Source: Flavobacterium sp. YO12
GTDB taxonomy: Bacteria > Bacteroidota > Bacteroidia > Flavobacteriales > Flavobacteriaceae
Length of the DNA stretch: 64,000 nt
Reading direction: 5' to 3'
NCBI RefSeq assembly: GCF_004119495.1
Contig: NZ_NRQU01000001.1
Location: forward strand, 1-64,000
Shown: one piece after another, positions 1-8,801 of the stretch
How the letters are laid out: every line of letters starts with the position of its first letter
How positions within the stretch are numbered: position 1 is the first letter of the stretch
Notes under the pieces: generated by a model
Told to the model about the DNA's origin: nothing
Database searches by the model: none
What the model saw: the letters and a program-made list of their open reading frames with translations, nothing else
Translations under genes and position numbers: made by a program

Positions 1-70
1 ATTCTCGCGTCTTGAATTTTCTATTTTACATAATATAAATTATAGTTCAAATTGTATACAAGTAATAAAT

Positions 71-123
71 CAGCCGTAAGAACGGCTGATAATCTAAAAA
101 GCACCACAATTGTGATGCTTTTT
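71..123. terminator. Two adjacent hairpins, bidirectional terminator
   Basis: The first hairpin pairs 71-77 with 82-88 around a 4-base loop. The second pairs 96-103 (aaaaagca) with 116-123 (tgcttttt) around an inner palindrome, cacaattgtg. The A and T runs on either side make the second one a plausible factor-independent terminator in both directions. It sits just past the stop of the secreted-protein gene at 136-558, which is read leftward into it. Confidence 0.7.
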
Positions 124-135
124 ACTAATATTTGT

Positions 136-558
136 CTATTGCTTTAATTTCTTCAGATAAACCGACTTACCATTTAAAGAAACGTTTATTTCATTATTTT
201 TTTCTGAAAAAGTTGTTCTTAAAGCATTTCCTTTAAAAATTGAAACATCACCGTAAACTTTTCCAGTTTCATCAGAAACATATTCAAATGATAATTTTTT
301 ATTTCCCGGTTGAATGCCAATTTTATAGCTGGAAAATTTTGACGAACTTACGTCAAATTCTTGCTGAGAATCAATTATATTTCCGTCAGCGTAAAAATTT
401 GTAATTGTCTTGTTTAATGTGATATCAGGATAATACTGATTTACTTTTTTTAATAATTCGTACTGTTCAATACTGACATCTTCTTTTTTAGATGTAATTG
501 TTTGTGCAAATGAAACAGTTGTAAAAGCTAGCGATAACAACAAAATATACTTCTTCAT
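136..558 (-). CDS. Small secreted protein of unknown function
   Basis: This is a 140-residue protein with a clear signal peptide: two lysines, a hydrophobic stretch, and a likely cleavage after SFA near residue 18. The mature part is polar and probably beta-rich, with short alternating segments in its second half, and has no cysteine pair, lipobox or catalytic motif that I recognise. It is probably periplasmic. The gene stands alone, divergent from the MFS transporter at 676, and ends at a strong terminator. I do not recognise the family and assign no function. Confidence 0.7.
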   Translation of the reverse strand: MKKYILLLSLAFTTVSFAQTITSKKEDVSIEQYELLKKVNQYYPDITLNKTITNFYADGNIIDSQQEFDVSSSKFSSYKIGIQPGNKKLSFEYVSDETGKVYGDVSIFKGNALRTTFSEKNNEINVSLNGKSVYLKKLKQ

Positions 559-637
559 AATTACTTAATTTTTAAGATTAATAATGTTTTGTTTTAGATA
601 TAAATGTGTTTAATTCTATTACAAGATATGAAATCTT

Positions 638-645
638 TACCTTTG
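638..645 (+). promoter_or_regulatory. Bacteroidota -7 box (TAccTTTG) for the MFS gene
   Basis: TACCTTTG matches the TAnnTTTG consensus of the Bacteroidota primary sigma factor and lies 30 bases before the ATG at 676. Because this box falls inside the longer possible reading frame that opens at 604, it argues for the start at 676. No clean TTG is seen at the -33 position. Confidence 0.55.
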
Positions 646-675
646 CAAAAAATTAAACGCCTTTTATTTCAAAAA

Positions 676-1905
676 ATGACTACAAAAAAATATATTAAAC
701 TCATACTTATTTTAGGTTCTTTGACTGCGCTTGGTCCGTTTTCAATCGATATGTATTTACCTGGTTTCTCTGATATTGCAAAAGATTTGAACACAACAGT
801 CGCAAAAGTTTCTATGAGTTTATCTAGTTATTTTGTCGGAATTTCAGCTGGACAGTTGCTTTACGGGCCATTATTGGATAGATTTGGACGAAAAAAACCA
901 TTATTTATTGGTTTATTAGTCTATATTTTAGCTTCATTAGGCTGCATATATGTTACTGATATTGATTCATTTATATTTTTACGTTTTGTTCAAGCTATTG
1001 GAAGTTGTGCTGCTACAGTTGCATCAGTTGCAATGGTTAGAGATTTATTTCCTGTTAAAGATATTCCTAAAGTTTTTTCGCTATTAATGCTTGTCGTTGG
1101 ACTTTCACCAATGTTAGCACCAACAGTCGGCGGATATGTTACTGAAGATTTTGGCTGGCATACCGTATTTTTGATTTTAATGTTTATGGGGATTTTTATT
1201 CTAGCAGCTTCGCAAATTGGTCTGCCAAACACCTATAAACCAGATCCGTCAATATCTTTGAAACCAAAACCCATTATTATCAATTTTGTGAAAGTATTAA
1301 AAGAGCCTCAGTTTTATACTTATGCTTTTACTGGTGCAATCGCTTTTTCTGGATTATTTTCGTACGTAGCGGCCTCTCCTATCATTTTTATGGATATTTA
1401 TCATGTTGATGCTAAAACTTATGGTTGGATTTTTGCCTTTATGTCTGTTAGTTTTATTGGTTCTAGTCAATTAAATTCCATTTTATTGAAACGATTTTCT
1501 AGTGAGCAAATGATCTACGGCGCTTTGATTTCGCAATCTGTGGTAAGCATTGTTTTTCTAATTTTATCTTTAAATAATCTTTTGGGATTATATGAAACTA
1601 TTGGAATGTTGTTTTTATTCTTGGCTTGTTTAGGAATTTCAAATCCAAATACAGCTGGATTAACTTTGGCACCGTTTGCAAAAAATACCGGAAGTGCTTC
1701 TGCATTAATGGGCGCAATTCAATTAGGAATTGGTGCTTTTGCATCATTTGCGATTGGTGTTTTTGTAAAAGATTCTATTGCACCAATGGTTGCTATTATG
1801 ACAACAACAACAATAACAGCTTTTATTGTTCTAAATATTGGAAAACGTTTTATAAAACATAAAGTAGAATTATCAGGAAATGATGATGTGGTGATTGGGC
1901 ATTAG
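676..1905 (+). CDS. Bcr/CflA family drug efflux MFS transporter
   Basis: The predicted protein has about 410 residues and twelve hydrophobic segments, in line with a 12-TM major facilitator. The N-terminal segment GPFSIDMYLPGF and the loop motif GPLLDRFGRKKPL after TM2 are typical of the Bcr/CflA drug:proton antiporters of the inner membrane; members export bicyclomycin, chloramphenicol or sulfonamides. The substrate here cannot be read from sequence. I start the gene at the ATG at 676 rather than 604, because the upstream 24 codons look non-coding and contain a -7 promoter box. It is a single-gene unit ending at the terminator at 1938-1973. Confidence 0.88.
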   Translation: MTTKKYIKLILILGSLTALGPFSIDMYLPGFSDIAKDLNTTVAKVSMSLSSYFVGISAGQLLYGPLLDRFGRKKPLFIGLLVYILASLGCIYVTDIDSFIFLRFVQAIGSCAATVASVAMVRDLFPVKDIPKVFSLLMLVVGLSPMLAPTVGGYVTEDFGWHTVFLILMFMGIFILAASQIGLPNTYKPDPSISLKPKPIIINFVKVLKEPQFYTYAFTGAIAFSGLFSYVAASPIIFMDIYHVDAKTYGWIFAFMSVSFIGSSQLNSILLKRFSSEQMIYGALISQSVVSIVFLILSLNNLLGLYETIGMLFLFLACLGISNPNTAGLTLAPFAKNTGSASALMGAIQLGIGAFASFAIGVFVKDSIAPMVAIMTTTTITAFIVLNIGKRFIKHKVELSGNDDVVIGH

Positions 1906-1937
1906 ATTTTTAAATTTCAAAAATTTCGTTTACTTAT

Positions 1938-1973
1938 AAAAAAAACAGAATCTAAAAAGATTCTGTTTTTTTT
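1938..1973. terminator. Bidirectional terminator between convergent genes
   Basis: The stem cagaatc (1946-1952) pairs with gattctg (1959-1965), and is extended by eight A bases on the left and eight T bases on the right. It separates the MFS gene from the convergent ndh gene and can serve both. Confidence 0.85.
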
Positions 1974-2005
1974 ATGTTCGTTCCAATTTTGGAATCTTAT
2001 TATTT

Positions 2006-3265
2006 CTAAGATCTCTTATCAGGCCTAATAATCATTCTAAGTGATTGATCTCTTGCAAAATAAGCAACCATCCAATTCCAGAAAGTATTCAATCTGTTTC
2101 TGTATGTAATTAAGGAAATTAAGTGAATAAATAACCAAATTACCCAGGCAAAAAATCCTTTAAAATGCCATTTAGGACTTGGTAAATCTACTACTGCTTT
2201 ATTTTTCCCTATAATAGCCATCGATCCTTTGTCTACATAAGCAAATGCTTTTAAAGGTTTATTCTGTGCTATTGCTTTAAAATTTTTAGCTAGATTTAAC
2301 CCTTGTTGTATCGCAACTTGTGCAACTTGCGGATGTCCGTCAGGAAAGCTTTTATCTCCAGCTAAAATTGCGGTGTCACCAATTGCATAAATATTTTCAA
2401 AACCGTTTACTTTATTGTACTCATTTGTCGCCATACGTCTGCCGCGTCCGTAGCTTTCTTGTGGAATTCCGTCAAAAAGTTTAGCAGAAACTCCAGCTGC
2501 CCAAATTAAGTTTTTAGTTTGAATCTTTTCTCCATTTTCAAAAAAGACTGTATCATCAACATAATCCGTTACTCTTGTGTGCAATTTTACAACAACTCCT
2601 AAATTTGTAAGCGCTTCTAAAGTATCTTTTTGCGAAGCTTTACTCATTGGCGAAAGGAGAGCGTCTCCCCCATCGACTAAATAAACATTGCTGGCAGATG
2701 TTTCTAGTTCAGGATATTCTTTTAGCAGAATGTTTTTTCGCATTTCAGCAAACATCCCTGAAACCTCTACTCCTGTTGGCCCGCCACCTGCAACAACAAT
2801 AGTTAATAATTTACGACGTTTACGAATATCTTTTGTGATTGCTGCTTTTTCAAGGTTTTTAAGCAGTGTATTACGCATTTCGATGGCATCATTTAAGGTT
2901 TTCATCGGAATAGCGTTTTTCATTACATTCTCCATTCCAAAATAACTGGTTTCAGCTCCAGTTGCAAAAACCAAATGATCGTAGGTCAATTCGCCGTTAT
3001 TAAGGATAATTTTATTTTCAGCAGGAACTACTGAAAGCAATTCGCCTAAACGGAACTGCAGGTTTTTTTTTCCTGCAAAAAATTTTCTAAAAGGATAACT
3101 AATGCTTGATGGTTCTAAAAAAGCTGTAGCAACTTGATATATAAGCGGTGGAAAAAAGTTATAATTGTTTTTATCTACAAGAGTAACCTGTATTTGAGGG
3201 TGGTTTACAAGTTCCTTTGCTAGATTGATTCCTGCAAAACCACCTCCTATGATGACTATCTTCAT
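2006..3265 (-). CDS. ndh: Type II NADH dehydrogenase (NDH-2)
   Basis: This 419-residue flavoprotein carries electrons from NADH to the quinone pool without pumping protons. The FAD-binding GGGFAG is at residues 7-12. A second Rossmann motif, VVAGGGPTGVEVSG, near 158-171 binds NADH. The second FAD contact, AIGDTA, is near residue 297. A strongly hydrophobic C-terminal segment (about 370-390) probably anchors it to the inner face of the membrane. Length and domain order fit NDH-2 well. The next gene upstream on this strand is 84 bases away, so shared transcription is possible but not shown. Some relatives are sulfide:quinone reductases, but the redox cysteines of that family are not evident. 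Confidence 0.9.
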   Translation of the reverse strand: MKIVIIGGGFAGINLAKELVNHPQIQVTLVDKNNYNFFPPLIYQVATAFLEPSSISYPFRKFFAGKKNLQFRLGELLSVVPAENKIILNNGELTYDHLVFATGAETSYFGMENVMKNAIPMKTLNDAIEMRNTLLKNLEKAAITKDIRKRRKLLTIVVAGGGPTGVEVSGMFAEMRKNILLKEYPELETSASNVYLVDGGDALLSPMSKASQKDTLEALTNLGVVVKLHTRVTDYVDDTVFFENGEKIQTKNLIWAAGVSAKLFDGIPQESYGRGRRMATNEYNKVNGFENIYAIGDTAILAGDKSFPDGHPQVAQVAIQQGLNLAKNFKAIAQNKPLKAFAYVDKGSMAIIGKNKAVVDLPSPKWHFKGFFAWVIWLFIHLISLITYRNRLNTFWNWMVAYFARDQSLRMIIRPDKRS

Positions 3266-3349
3266 ATTATATGTTGTTATTAAGTAGGATTATAGAATAA
3301 TACCTTATAAATATACAACTTTAATATGCAATGATAAATGTCATGCTTG

Positions 3350-4684
3350 TTACTTTTTGAATTTTTTAACAGGTTTTTCAACTACATCGATTTTGTTCTG
3401 AAGGACATAATTGGCTAATAATTTTTCTATCAATTCTTCTTTGGTAAGATGATGAAAAACTGTTTTAACTTTTGTTTTTAAATCATTTGAAATATCATGA
3501 TTTGGTTTTGTTTTGAAGATTTGTTTTGCCCACAAAAGCGTATTATTTTCTTCAATACTTAATGCCGAAGGTTTTTTGAACTCAGAAAACTTTAATCCCA
3601 GTTCTCTTTCGAAATCTGCAATTTCTGCAACTTCTTCTTCCTGTAAAACAGTTAAAGAAAGTCCCTTTGCTCCTGCTCTTGCTGTTCTTCCGCTTCTATG
3701 AACATACGTTTCGTAAGCATCTGGCAAATGGTAATTTACCACGTAAGAAATTTCTTTTACGTCAATTCCTCTCGCAGCTAAATCAGTCGCTACTAATATA
3801 TTGATATGTCCTTCACGAAACTGCTCCATAATTCTATCACGAATTCCCTGTGTTAAACTTCCGTGAATTGCTCCAGAAGAAAAACGATTTATAGCCAGAT
3901 TTTTAGCTAATTTATTTACGGCAGCTTTAGTTTTACAGAAGATAATACCACGTTCACCATCTTTTGAATTAAGAAAATGCATTAAAACATCTAATTTTTC
4001 AATTGGATCCACTACAATATACTCATGATCAATACCCTGGTTTCCAATTACTTCCATACTAGCACTTACCTGAACTACATTCTTGTTTAAGTAATTCTGA
4101 ATCAATTGCTTAATTGTTCCCGGCAAAGTTGCTGAAAACAATAAAGTGCGATGCTTTTTAGGAAGTTCGGCAATGATTTCATCTAAACTTTCTTTTAGAA
4201 TTGAAACCATTTCATCGGCTTCATCTAAAACCAAATATTGAGTTTGTTTTAAATCAACTGCTTTTCTTTGAATCAAATCAATTAAACGTCCTGGTGTTGC
4301 CACAACAATATGTGTTGGCGCAGTAAGACGCTCAATTTGAGGTTTTATTGGAATTCCGCCGCAAGTTGCAGCAATTGAAATATTTGGAATATGTTTTGAG
4401 AAATCTTCTAAATTTCTAAAAATTTGATGACCAAGCTCTCTTGTTGGCACCAAAATAACAGCTTGAACAACTGGCAATTCAGTATCAATTAATTGCAATA
4501 AAGGCAATCCGAAAGCAGCCGTTTTTCCTGTTCCTGTTTTGGCTAAACCTACAACATCATGGGTTTCAGTCAATAAAAGCGGAATTGTTTTTTGTTGGAT
4601 TTCTGTAGGTTCAACAATGTTTAATTCGCCTAAAGCTTTTAAAATTGGTGCTGACAGACCTAATGTTGAGAATTGTTTAGACAT
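3350..4684 (-). CDS. DEAD-box ATP-dependent RNA helicase, RhlE/CsdA-like
   Basis: The 444-residue protein shows the full DEAD-box set in order: Q motif (TEIQQKTIP, about 27-35), motif I AKTGTGKT, Ia PTREL, TPGR, motif II DEAD, motif III SAT, then the second RecA domain ending in HRSGRTAR. The short C-terminal tail is rich in lysine, as in helicases that bind ribosomal RNA. Members unwind short duplexes during ribosome assembly or RNA decay, often important in the cold. The exact subgroup is uncertain, so no symbol is given. An unusually long hairpin lies between this gene and the next helicase upstream. Confidence 0.9.
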   Translation of the reverse strand: MSKQFSTLGLSAPILKALGELNIVEPTEIQQKTIPLLLTETHDVVGLAKTGTGKTAAFGLPLLQLIDTELPVVQAVILVPTRELGHQIFRNLEDFSKHIPNISIAATCGGIPIKPQIERLTAPTHIVVATPGRLIDLIQRKAVDLKQTQYLVLDEADEMVSILKESLDEIIAELPKKHRTLLFSATLPGTIKQLIQNYLNKNVVQVSASMEVIGNQGIDHEYIVVDPIEKLDVLMHFLNSKDGERGIIFCKTKAAVNKLAKNLAINRFSSGAIHGSLTQGIRDRIMEQFREGHINILVATDLAARGIDVKEISYVVNYHLPDAYETYVHRSGRTARAGAKGLSLTVLQEEEVAEIADFERELGLKFSEFKKPSALSIEENNTLLWAKQIFKTKPNHDISNDLKTKVKTVFHHLTKEELIEKLLANYVLQNKIDVVEKPVKKFKK

Positions 4685-4771
4685 GATTTATCTTTGTTTG
4701 TTTTGTTTTGTTTTTATTTGTTTCAAGTTTCAGGTTACTTTCAAAACTTAAAAATAAGTTTTATTAATTCG

Positions 4772-4824
4772 AAAAGGAGAAATCACAATAGAATGAATTA
4801 CTCTGAAATGTGATTTCTCCTTTT
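4772..4824. repeat. Perfect 16-bp inverted repeat between two helicase genes
   Basis: Bases 4772-4787 (aaaaggagaaatcaca) are exactly complementary to 4809-4824, with a 21-base loop. Read leftward, it follows the stop-free 5' flank of the DEAD-box gene; read either way it ends in an A/T run and could terminate transcription of the gene at 4895-6433. Its core agaaatcaca / tgtgatttct recurs in the larger repeat at 39,514-39,655, so it may be a short member of that family. Confidence 0.7.
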
Positions 4825-4894
4825 AAGATCATTATTTTGTTTAGATTTCAATAACATGAAACATGAAACCTGAAACAAATAGAACTTCAAATTA

Positions 4895-6433
4895 TCAATC
4901 TGGTTCGTTCATGATTTTTTCACGATATTTTTTACCTACTAATAAGGTTAATCTCTGCTTGTAATCATCAAGAAGCCATTCGCGATAGTTTTTACTGCAT
5001 TGGCTTAAACATTTTGCATAACGTTTAATACGGCACTCAATATCGTCATCTAATTCTTTAGATAATGATTTTGCTTCCTGAAGCGTTTCTGTATTATCTA
5101 CACACATTGCTGCATGCTGATCTAACGATTTGTCTAATACAATTTTAGAACGCAAATTTTGTTTTATTGCTAGTTTATGCTCTTCATCTACATCAAAAGT
5201 AACTTCGGCAGTTTTGCTGAATTTTGCTCTTAACTCAGGAGGCATAGTGTATTTAAAAAACATTTCGATCTCAGTATCGTCTCTTAGATTTTCAAGATAA
5301 AATTCTGGAGATTTAAAAATGTGCTGCCAGTTTACTGGTTCGCTCCATAATCCAAAACGAGCTGCATTATTACCTAAATCAATAACCGTAAATTCATCTT
5401 TACCAGGTAATTTACGAGAACCACGACCAATCATCTGATAGTATAAAGTTAATGATTTTGTTGCTCTGTTTAGAATAATAGTTTCAACTGTAGGCTCATC
5501 AAATCCAGTTGTCAAAATTCCAACCGAAGTTAAAATCGCATCCGGAGTTTTCTTGAACCACTGCAAAATATCTTTACGTTCTTCAGAACTGCTTGTGTTG
5601 TCTAAGTGTCTAATATCATAACCAGCTTCTCTAAACGTTTCATATACATATAAAGAAGTATGGATACCATTATTAAAAATCAACGTTTTTTTACCTAAAG
5701 AGCGTTCTGTATAGGCATGCAGTAATTTCTCCTGCATTAAAGTATTTGTATATAAATCATCAGATGATTTTACAGTATAATCACCATTTATACCAACTTT
5801 AAGCGAAGTTAGACCAACATCATAACTATATGTAGTTGCTCTAGCCAAGAATCCTTGATCAATCAATGAGCCAATTGTATCACCTACAATAAGTTCATCA
5901 TAACTTTGATGCATTGGTAATTTTATATTCGAACTCAAAGGTGTTGCCGTTACTCCAAGAATAAAAGCGTTTTTAAATGAGTTTAATAATTTTCTAAATG
6001 AATTGTAATGTGCTTCATCAATAATAACCAAACCAATATTATCAAGATGCAGTTTTTCATCATTGATACGGTTTTTTAAAGTTTCGACCATTGCTACAAA
6101 ACATGAAAAATCGTTTTGGTCAGGAAGTTCTTTTACTTTACTGTTAATGATTTTATTGCTTACGCCAAACCCTTTCAACATTTTTGAGGTTTGTTTACAA
6201 AGTTCAATACGGTGTGTTAGTACCACTACTTTTTTATCATTATTAGATAAATAGCGGCGAACGATTTCAGAAAAAATCACAGTTTTTCCACCGCCTGTAG
6301 GCAATTGATATAGTAAATGATGTTTTGAAGGAGCATTATCTAAACGTTCAAAAATGGCATCGATATCGCCTTTTTGGTATGCATAAAGTTCTTTTTTCTC
6401 TTCTCTTTCTATTTCTAAAGTGTTTTGAGACAT
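4895..6433 (-). CDS. Superfamily 2 DEAH-type helicase (RadD/SSL2-like)
   Basis: This 512-residue protein has helicase motif I QLPTGGGKT (about 44-52), motif II DEAH (in LVIIDEAHYNSF), motif III TATP, and motif VI MIGRGSRKLPGKDEF. This arrangement is that of SF2 helicases related to RadD and to the R subunits of restriction enzymes. No nuclease or methylase domain is present and no restriction partner lies nearby, so it is a solitary helicase, most likely acting in DNA repair. The C-terminal 130 residues hold several cysteines (CVDN, DIECRIKRYAKCLSQC) but no clear zinc-finger spacing. Function in this organism is inferred only from family. Confidence 0.82.
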   Translation of the reverse strand: MSQNTLEIEREEKKELYAYQKGDIDAIFERLDNAPSKHHLLYQLPTGGGKTVIFSEIVRRYLSNNDKKVVVLTHRIELCKQTSKMLKGFGVSNKIINSKVKELPDQNDFSCFVAMVETLKNRINDEKLHLDNIGLVIIDEAHYNSFRKLLNSFKNAFILGVTATPLSSNIKLPMHQSYDELIVGDTIGSLIDQGFLARATTYSYDVGLTSLKVGINGDYTVKSSDDLYTNTLMQEKLLHAYTERSLGKKTLIFNNGIHTSLYVYETFREAGYDIRHLDNTSSSEERKDILQWFKKTPDAILTSVGILTTGFDEPTVETIILNRATKSLTLYYQMIGRGSRKLPGKDEFTVIDLGNNAARFGLWSEPVNWQHIFKSPEFYLENLRDDTEIEMFFKYTMPPELRAKFSKTAEVTFDVDEEHKLAIKQNLRSKIVLDKSLDQHAAMCVDNTETLQEAKSLSKELDDDIECRIKRYAKCLSQCSKNYREWLLDDYKQRLTLLVGKKYREKIMNEPD

Positions 6434-6542
6434 TGTTTGTTTTTGGATTTTTGCAAAAATACACCGAAAAAACAGTTATTCATCTTATTTTAACCTAAAA
6501 TAAATGTTTTTTTATAAATAAGATTTTTTATGGGAATGCATT

Positions 6543-7076
6543 TTAGAGGCTTAATTTGTCTAAAATAGCTTCAAAATCGTACTTATTTCTCCATTTTTGT
6601 TCTAAAACCATTTCATTTATTCCCTCAATTCTTGTTTTAAAATCTGCTAAAATTCCGTTTGAAACTATAAAATTAACAGCTTGTTCAAATGAATTTAACA
6701 TGCTTTTGTAAAACAATTCCTGTTTTACAAAGTTTTGAGAAGAATAAGTTTGAGCAATTTCTATATTATATAACATTACATCAGCTGTAATAAATGGATC
6801 TACTCCCAGCATAATAAAATGTTTGATAATCTTCTGAGCTACAGAACGACGCATTTTTGCTTTTGGATATCGTTTTGTACCTGCTTTTTTTACAGGAAAA
6901 TATTCCTGTGAAATCTTAACCTTAGATTCTTGTAAAAGTTTGTCTTCCTTTGGGTTAAAAACAAAATCATAATACACTTTTACTGGACTGAATTTTTCAT
7001 ACAACTCCATAAGCTGCTCCTCAAGTTGTTCTTTACTCAATTCGGTTAAATATTTTTTTAAATCACGCTTGCTCAT
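6543..7076 (-). CDS. DUF6155 family protein
   Basis: A soluble protein of about 177 residues beginning MSKRDLKKYLTEL, mostly helical and rich in lysine, glutamate and tyrosine. The opening and the stretch KVYYDFVFNPKEDKLL match my recollection of the DUF6155 family of Bacteroidota, whose function is unknown. No signal peptide, membrane segment or catalytic motif is visible. An ATG two codons earlier (7082) is also possible. It is divergent from the DUF3817 gene at 7181. Confidence 0.7.
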   Translation of the reverse strand: MSKRDLKKYLTELSKEQLEEQLMELYEKFSPVKVYYDFVFNPKEDKLLQESKVKISQEYFPVKKAGTKRYPKAKMRRSVAQKIIKHFIMLGVDPFITADVMLYNIEIAQTYSSQNFVKQELFYKSMLNSFEQAVNFIVSNGILADFKTRIEGINEMVLEQKWRNKYDFEAILDKLSL

Positions 7077-7145
7077 TATCAAAGTTTAAGATTGTAAAAG
7101 TAAATTACTTTATTGATACATAACTCAAAAACCAACCAGAATCCT

Positions 7146-7153
7146 TAATTTTG
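7146..7153 (+). promoter_or_regulatory. -7 box (TAatTTTG) for the DUF3817-mscS pair
   Basis: TAATTTTG fits TAnnTTTG and lies 27 bases ahead of the ATG at 7181. The only nearby TTG (7113) is too far upstream for the usual spacing, so the assignment rests on the -7 box and position alone. Confidence 0.5.
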
Positions 7154-7180
7154 CTGCTATAATTTCAAAAAAACAGATAT

Positions 7181-7468
7181 ATGCTCAAGATTTTTAAAGT
7201 TACTGCGATTTTAGAGGGAATCTCTTATTTAGTATTGTTTGCTAATATGCTTTTTATTAAAACTAACAACCCAGAACTATATCATACTTTACTACGCCCG
7301 TTAGGAATGACGCATGGTGTTTTATTTATTGGTTACATTATATTAGCGGTATTACTGAGAAAATCTCAAAATTGGGATTTTAAAACGTTTTTAATTATTC
7401 TTATTGCATCATTAATTCCTTTTGGAACATTCTATATTGAGAAAAAGTATTTAGAAAGTAATGCATAA
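7181..7468 (+). CDS. DUF3817 small integral membrane protein
   Basis: A 95-residue protein with three hydrophobic segments. The opening helix with EGISYLVLF, the PLGMTHGVLFI motif in the middle and a C-terminal IPFGTFYIEKK are hallmarks of DUF3817 membrane proteins, whose role is not known. The stop overlaps the start of the following channel gene by 8 bases, so the two are almost certainly translated from one transcript and may act together in the envelope. Confidence 0.82.
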   Translation: MLKIFKVTAILEGISYLVLFANMLFIKTNNPELYHTLLRPLGMTHGVLFIGYIILAVLLRKSQNWDFKTFLIILIASLIPFGTFYIEKKYLESNA

Positions 7469-8720
7469 ACTTTTGGATAAAATATTTAATTTTTTATATC
7501 CGCTTTTTAGAGATTGGGGAATGAACCGCAATGTTGCGTCATACATCAGCCTGATTTTTAATATTGCCGTTATGATAGCTTTGGCATATGCCATTTATTA
7601 TGCCGCAAAATTTGTTCTGGTTACCTTAACTGCTGTTTTTGCACAGCGCACAAAAACAAAATTTGATGATTATTTAATCCATAATAAAACCACCAAATAC
7701 ACTGCCTATTTAATTCCGTTTTTCTTTATTTATAAAGCTGTTCCAATTATTTTGGATAAGTATGAATATTGGGAATTGATGTTCGGAAAAATAGTCGGAA
7801 TTTATATTGTTTTGATTAGTTTATGGATCATCAGAACTATTTTTAATGCGCTACGTGATTATTTAAAGCAAAAACCAGAATACAGCGACAAACCAATTGA
7901 CAGTTTTGTTCAGGTTATCATGATCGTGCTTTGGATTTTTGGTGTTGCCATGATTATTTCGACCTTATTCGGAATTAAGAAAGGCGAATTGCTGACTATT
8001 TTAGGAACACTTTCGGCAATTATTATTTTAATTTTTAGAGATACCATTTTAGGATTTGTTTCAAGCGTTCAGGTTGCTATTAACGACATGGTTCGTATTG
8101 GTGACTGGATTACAATGGATAAATTTGGTGCAGATGGTGATGTTATCGAAATTAATTTGACAACTGTAAAAGTTCGAAATTTTGATAATACGATAACAAC
8201 AATTCCAACGTATGCCTTAAGTTCTGATTCTTTTCAGAACTGGCGCGGAATGCAAAAATCTGACGGAAGACGTATAAAAAGACACATTTTGATAAAAAGC
8301 AGCAGTATTCGCTTTTTAAATAACGATGATCTCAATCATATGAAAAAAGTACAGCTGATAAGTTCTTACATCGAAACAAGACAAGCTGAAATTGAGAAGT
8401 ATAATGATCTTCGAGAAATTGATAAATCTCTTGCTCTTAACGGTCGTAATATGACCAACTTAGGCTTATTTAGAAAATATATTATGCAGTATCTTATAAC
8501 ACATCCAGGATTGAATAAGGATATGCATATTATGTGTCGACAATTGCAATCTAGTGCTCATGGCGTACCATTAGAAATCTATGCGTTTTCGAGTGATAAA
8601 CGCTGGGCAAATTACGAATACATTATGTCTGATATTTTTGACCACATTATGGCATCGGTTATTTATTTTGACCTAGAAATATTCGAACTGCCGTCGCAGA
8701 TTGGTCATTTAGACAGATAA
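7461..8720 (+). CDS. MscS-family mechanosensitive channel, YbdG-like
   Basis: This 419-residue protein has an N-terminal set of five or so membrane segments, then the MscS beta domain with VRNFDNTITTIPTYAL and the following NWRGMQKSDGRRIKRH, which is the signature of the YbdG/MscM miniconductance subgroup. A cytoplasmic alpha/beta domain follows. Members open under membrane tension and release solutes on osmotic downshift. The start overlaps DUF3817. A strong terminator follows at 8746. Confidence 0.88.
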   Translation: MHKLLDKIFNFLYPLFRDWGMNRNVASYISLIFNIAVMIALAYAIYYAAKFVLVTLTAVFAQRTKTKFDDYLIHNKTTKYTAYLIPFFFIYKAVPIILDKYEYWELMFGKIVGIYIVLISLWIIRTIFNALRDYLKQKPEYSDKPIDSFVQVIMIVLWIFGVAMIISTLFGIKKGELLTILGTLSAIIILIFRDTILGFVSSVQVAINDMVRIGDWITMDKFGADGDVIEINLTTVKVRNFDNTITTIPTYALSSDSFQNWRGMQKSDGRRIKRHILIKSSSIRFLNNDDLNHMKKVQLISSYIETRQAEIEKYNDLREIDKSLALNGRNMTNLGLFRKYIMQYLITHPGLNKDMHIMCRQLQSSAHGVPLEIYAFSSDKRWANYEYIMSDIFDHIMASVIYFDLEIFELPSQIGHLDR

Positions 8721-8745
8721 TTTATTTTATAAAAATTAGACATTA

Positions 8746-8781
8746 AAAAAGCCTCAAATTCAATTGAACTTGAGGCTTTTT
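8746..8781. terminator. Bidirectional terminator between mscS-like gene and ettA
   Basis: aaaaagcctcaa (8746-8757) pairs with ttgaggcttttt (8770-8781); the loop is itself partly palindromic (ttcaattgaa). It sits between convergent genes. Confidence 0.88.
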
Positions 8782-8801
8782 ACATTTTTAGAAATTAATT
8801 A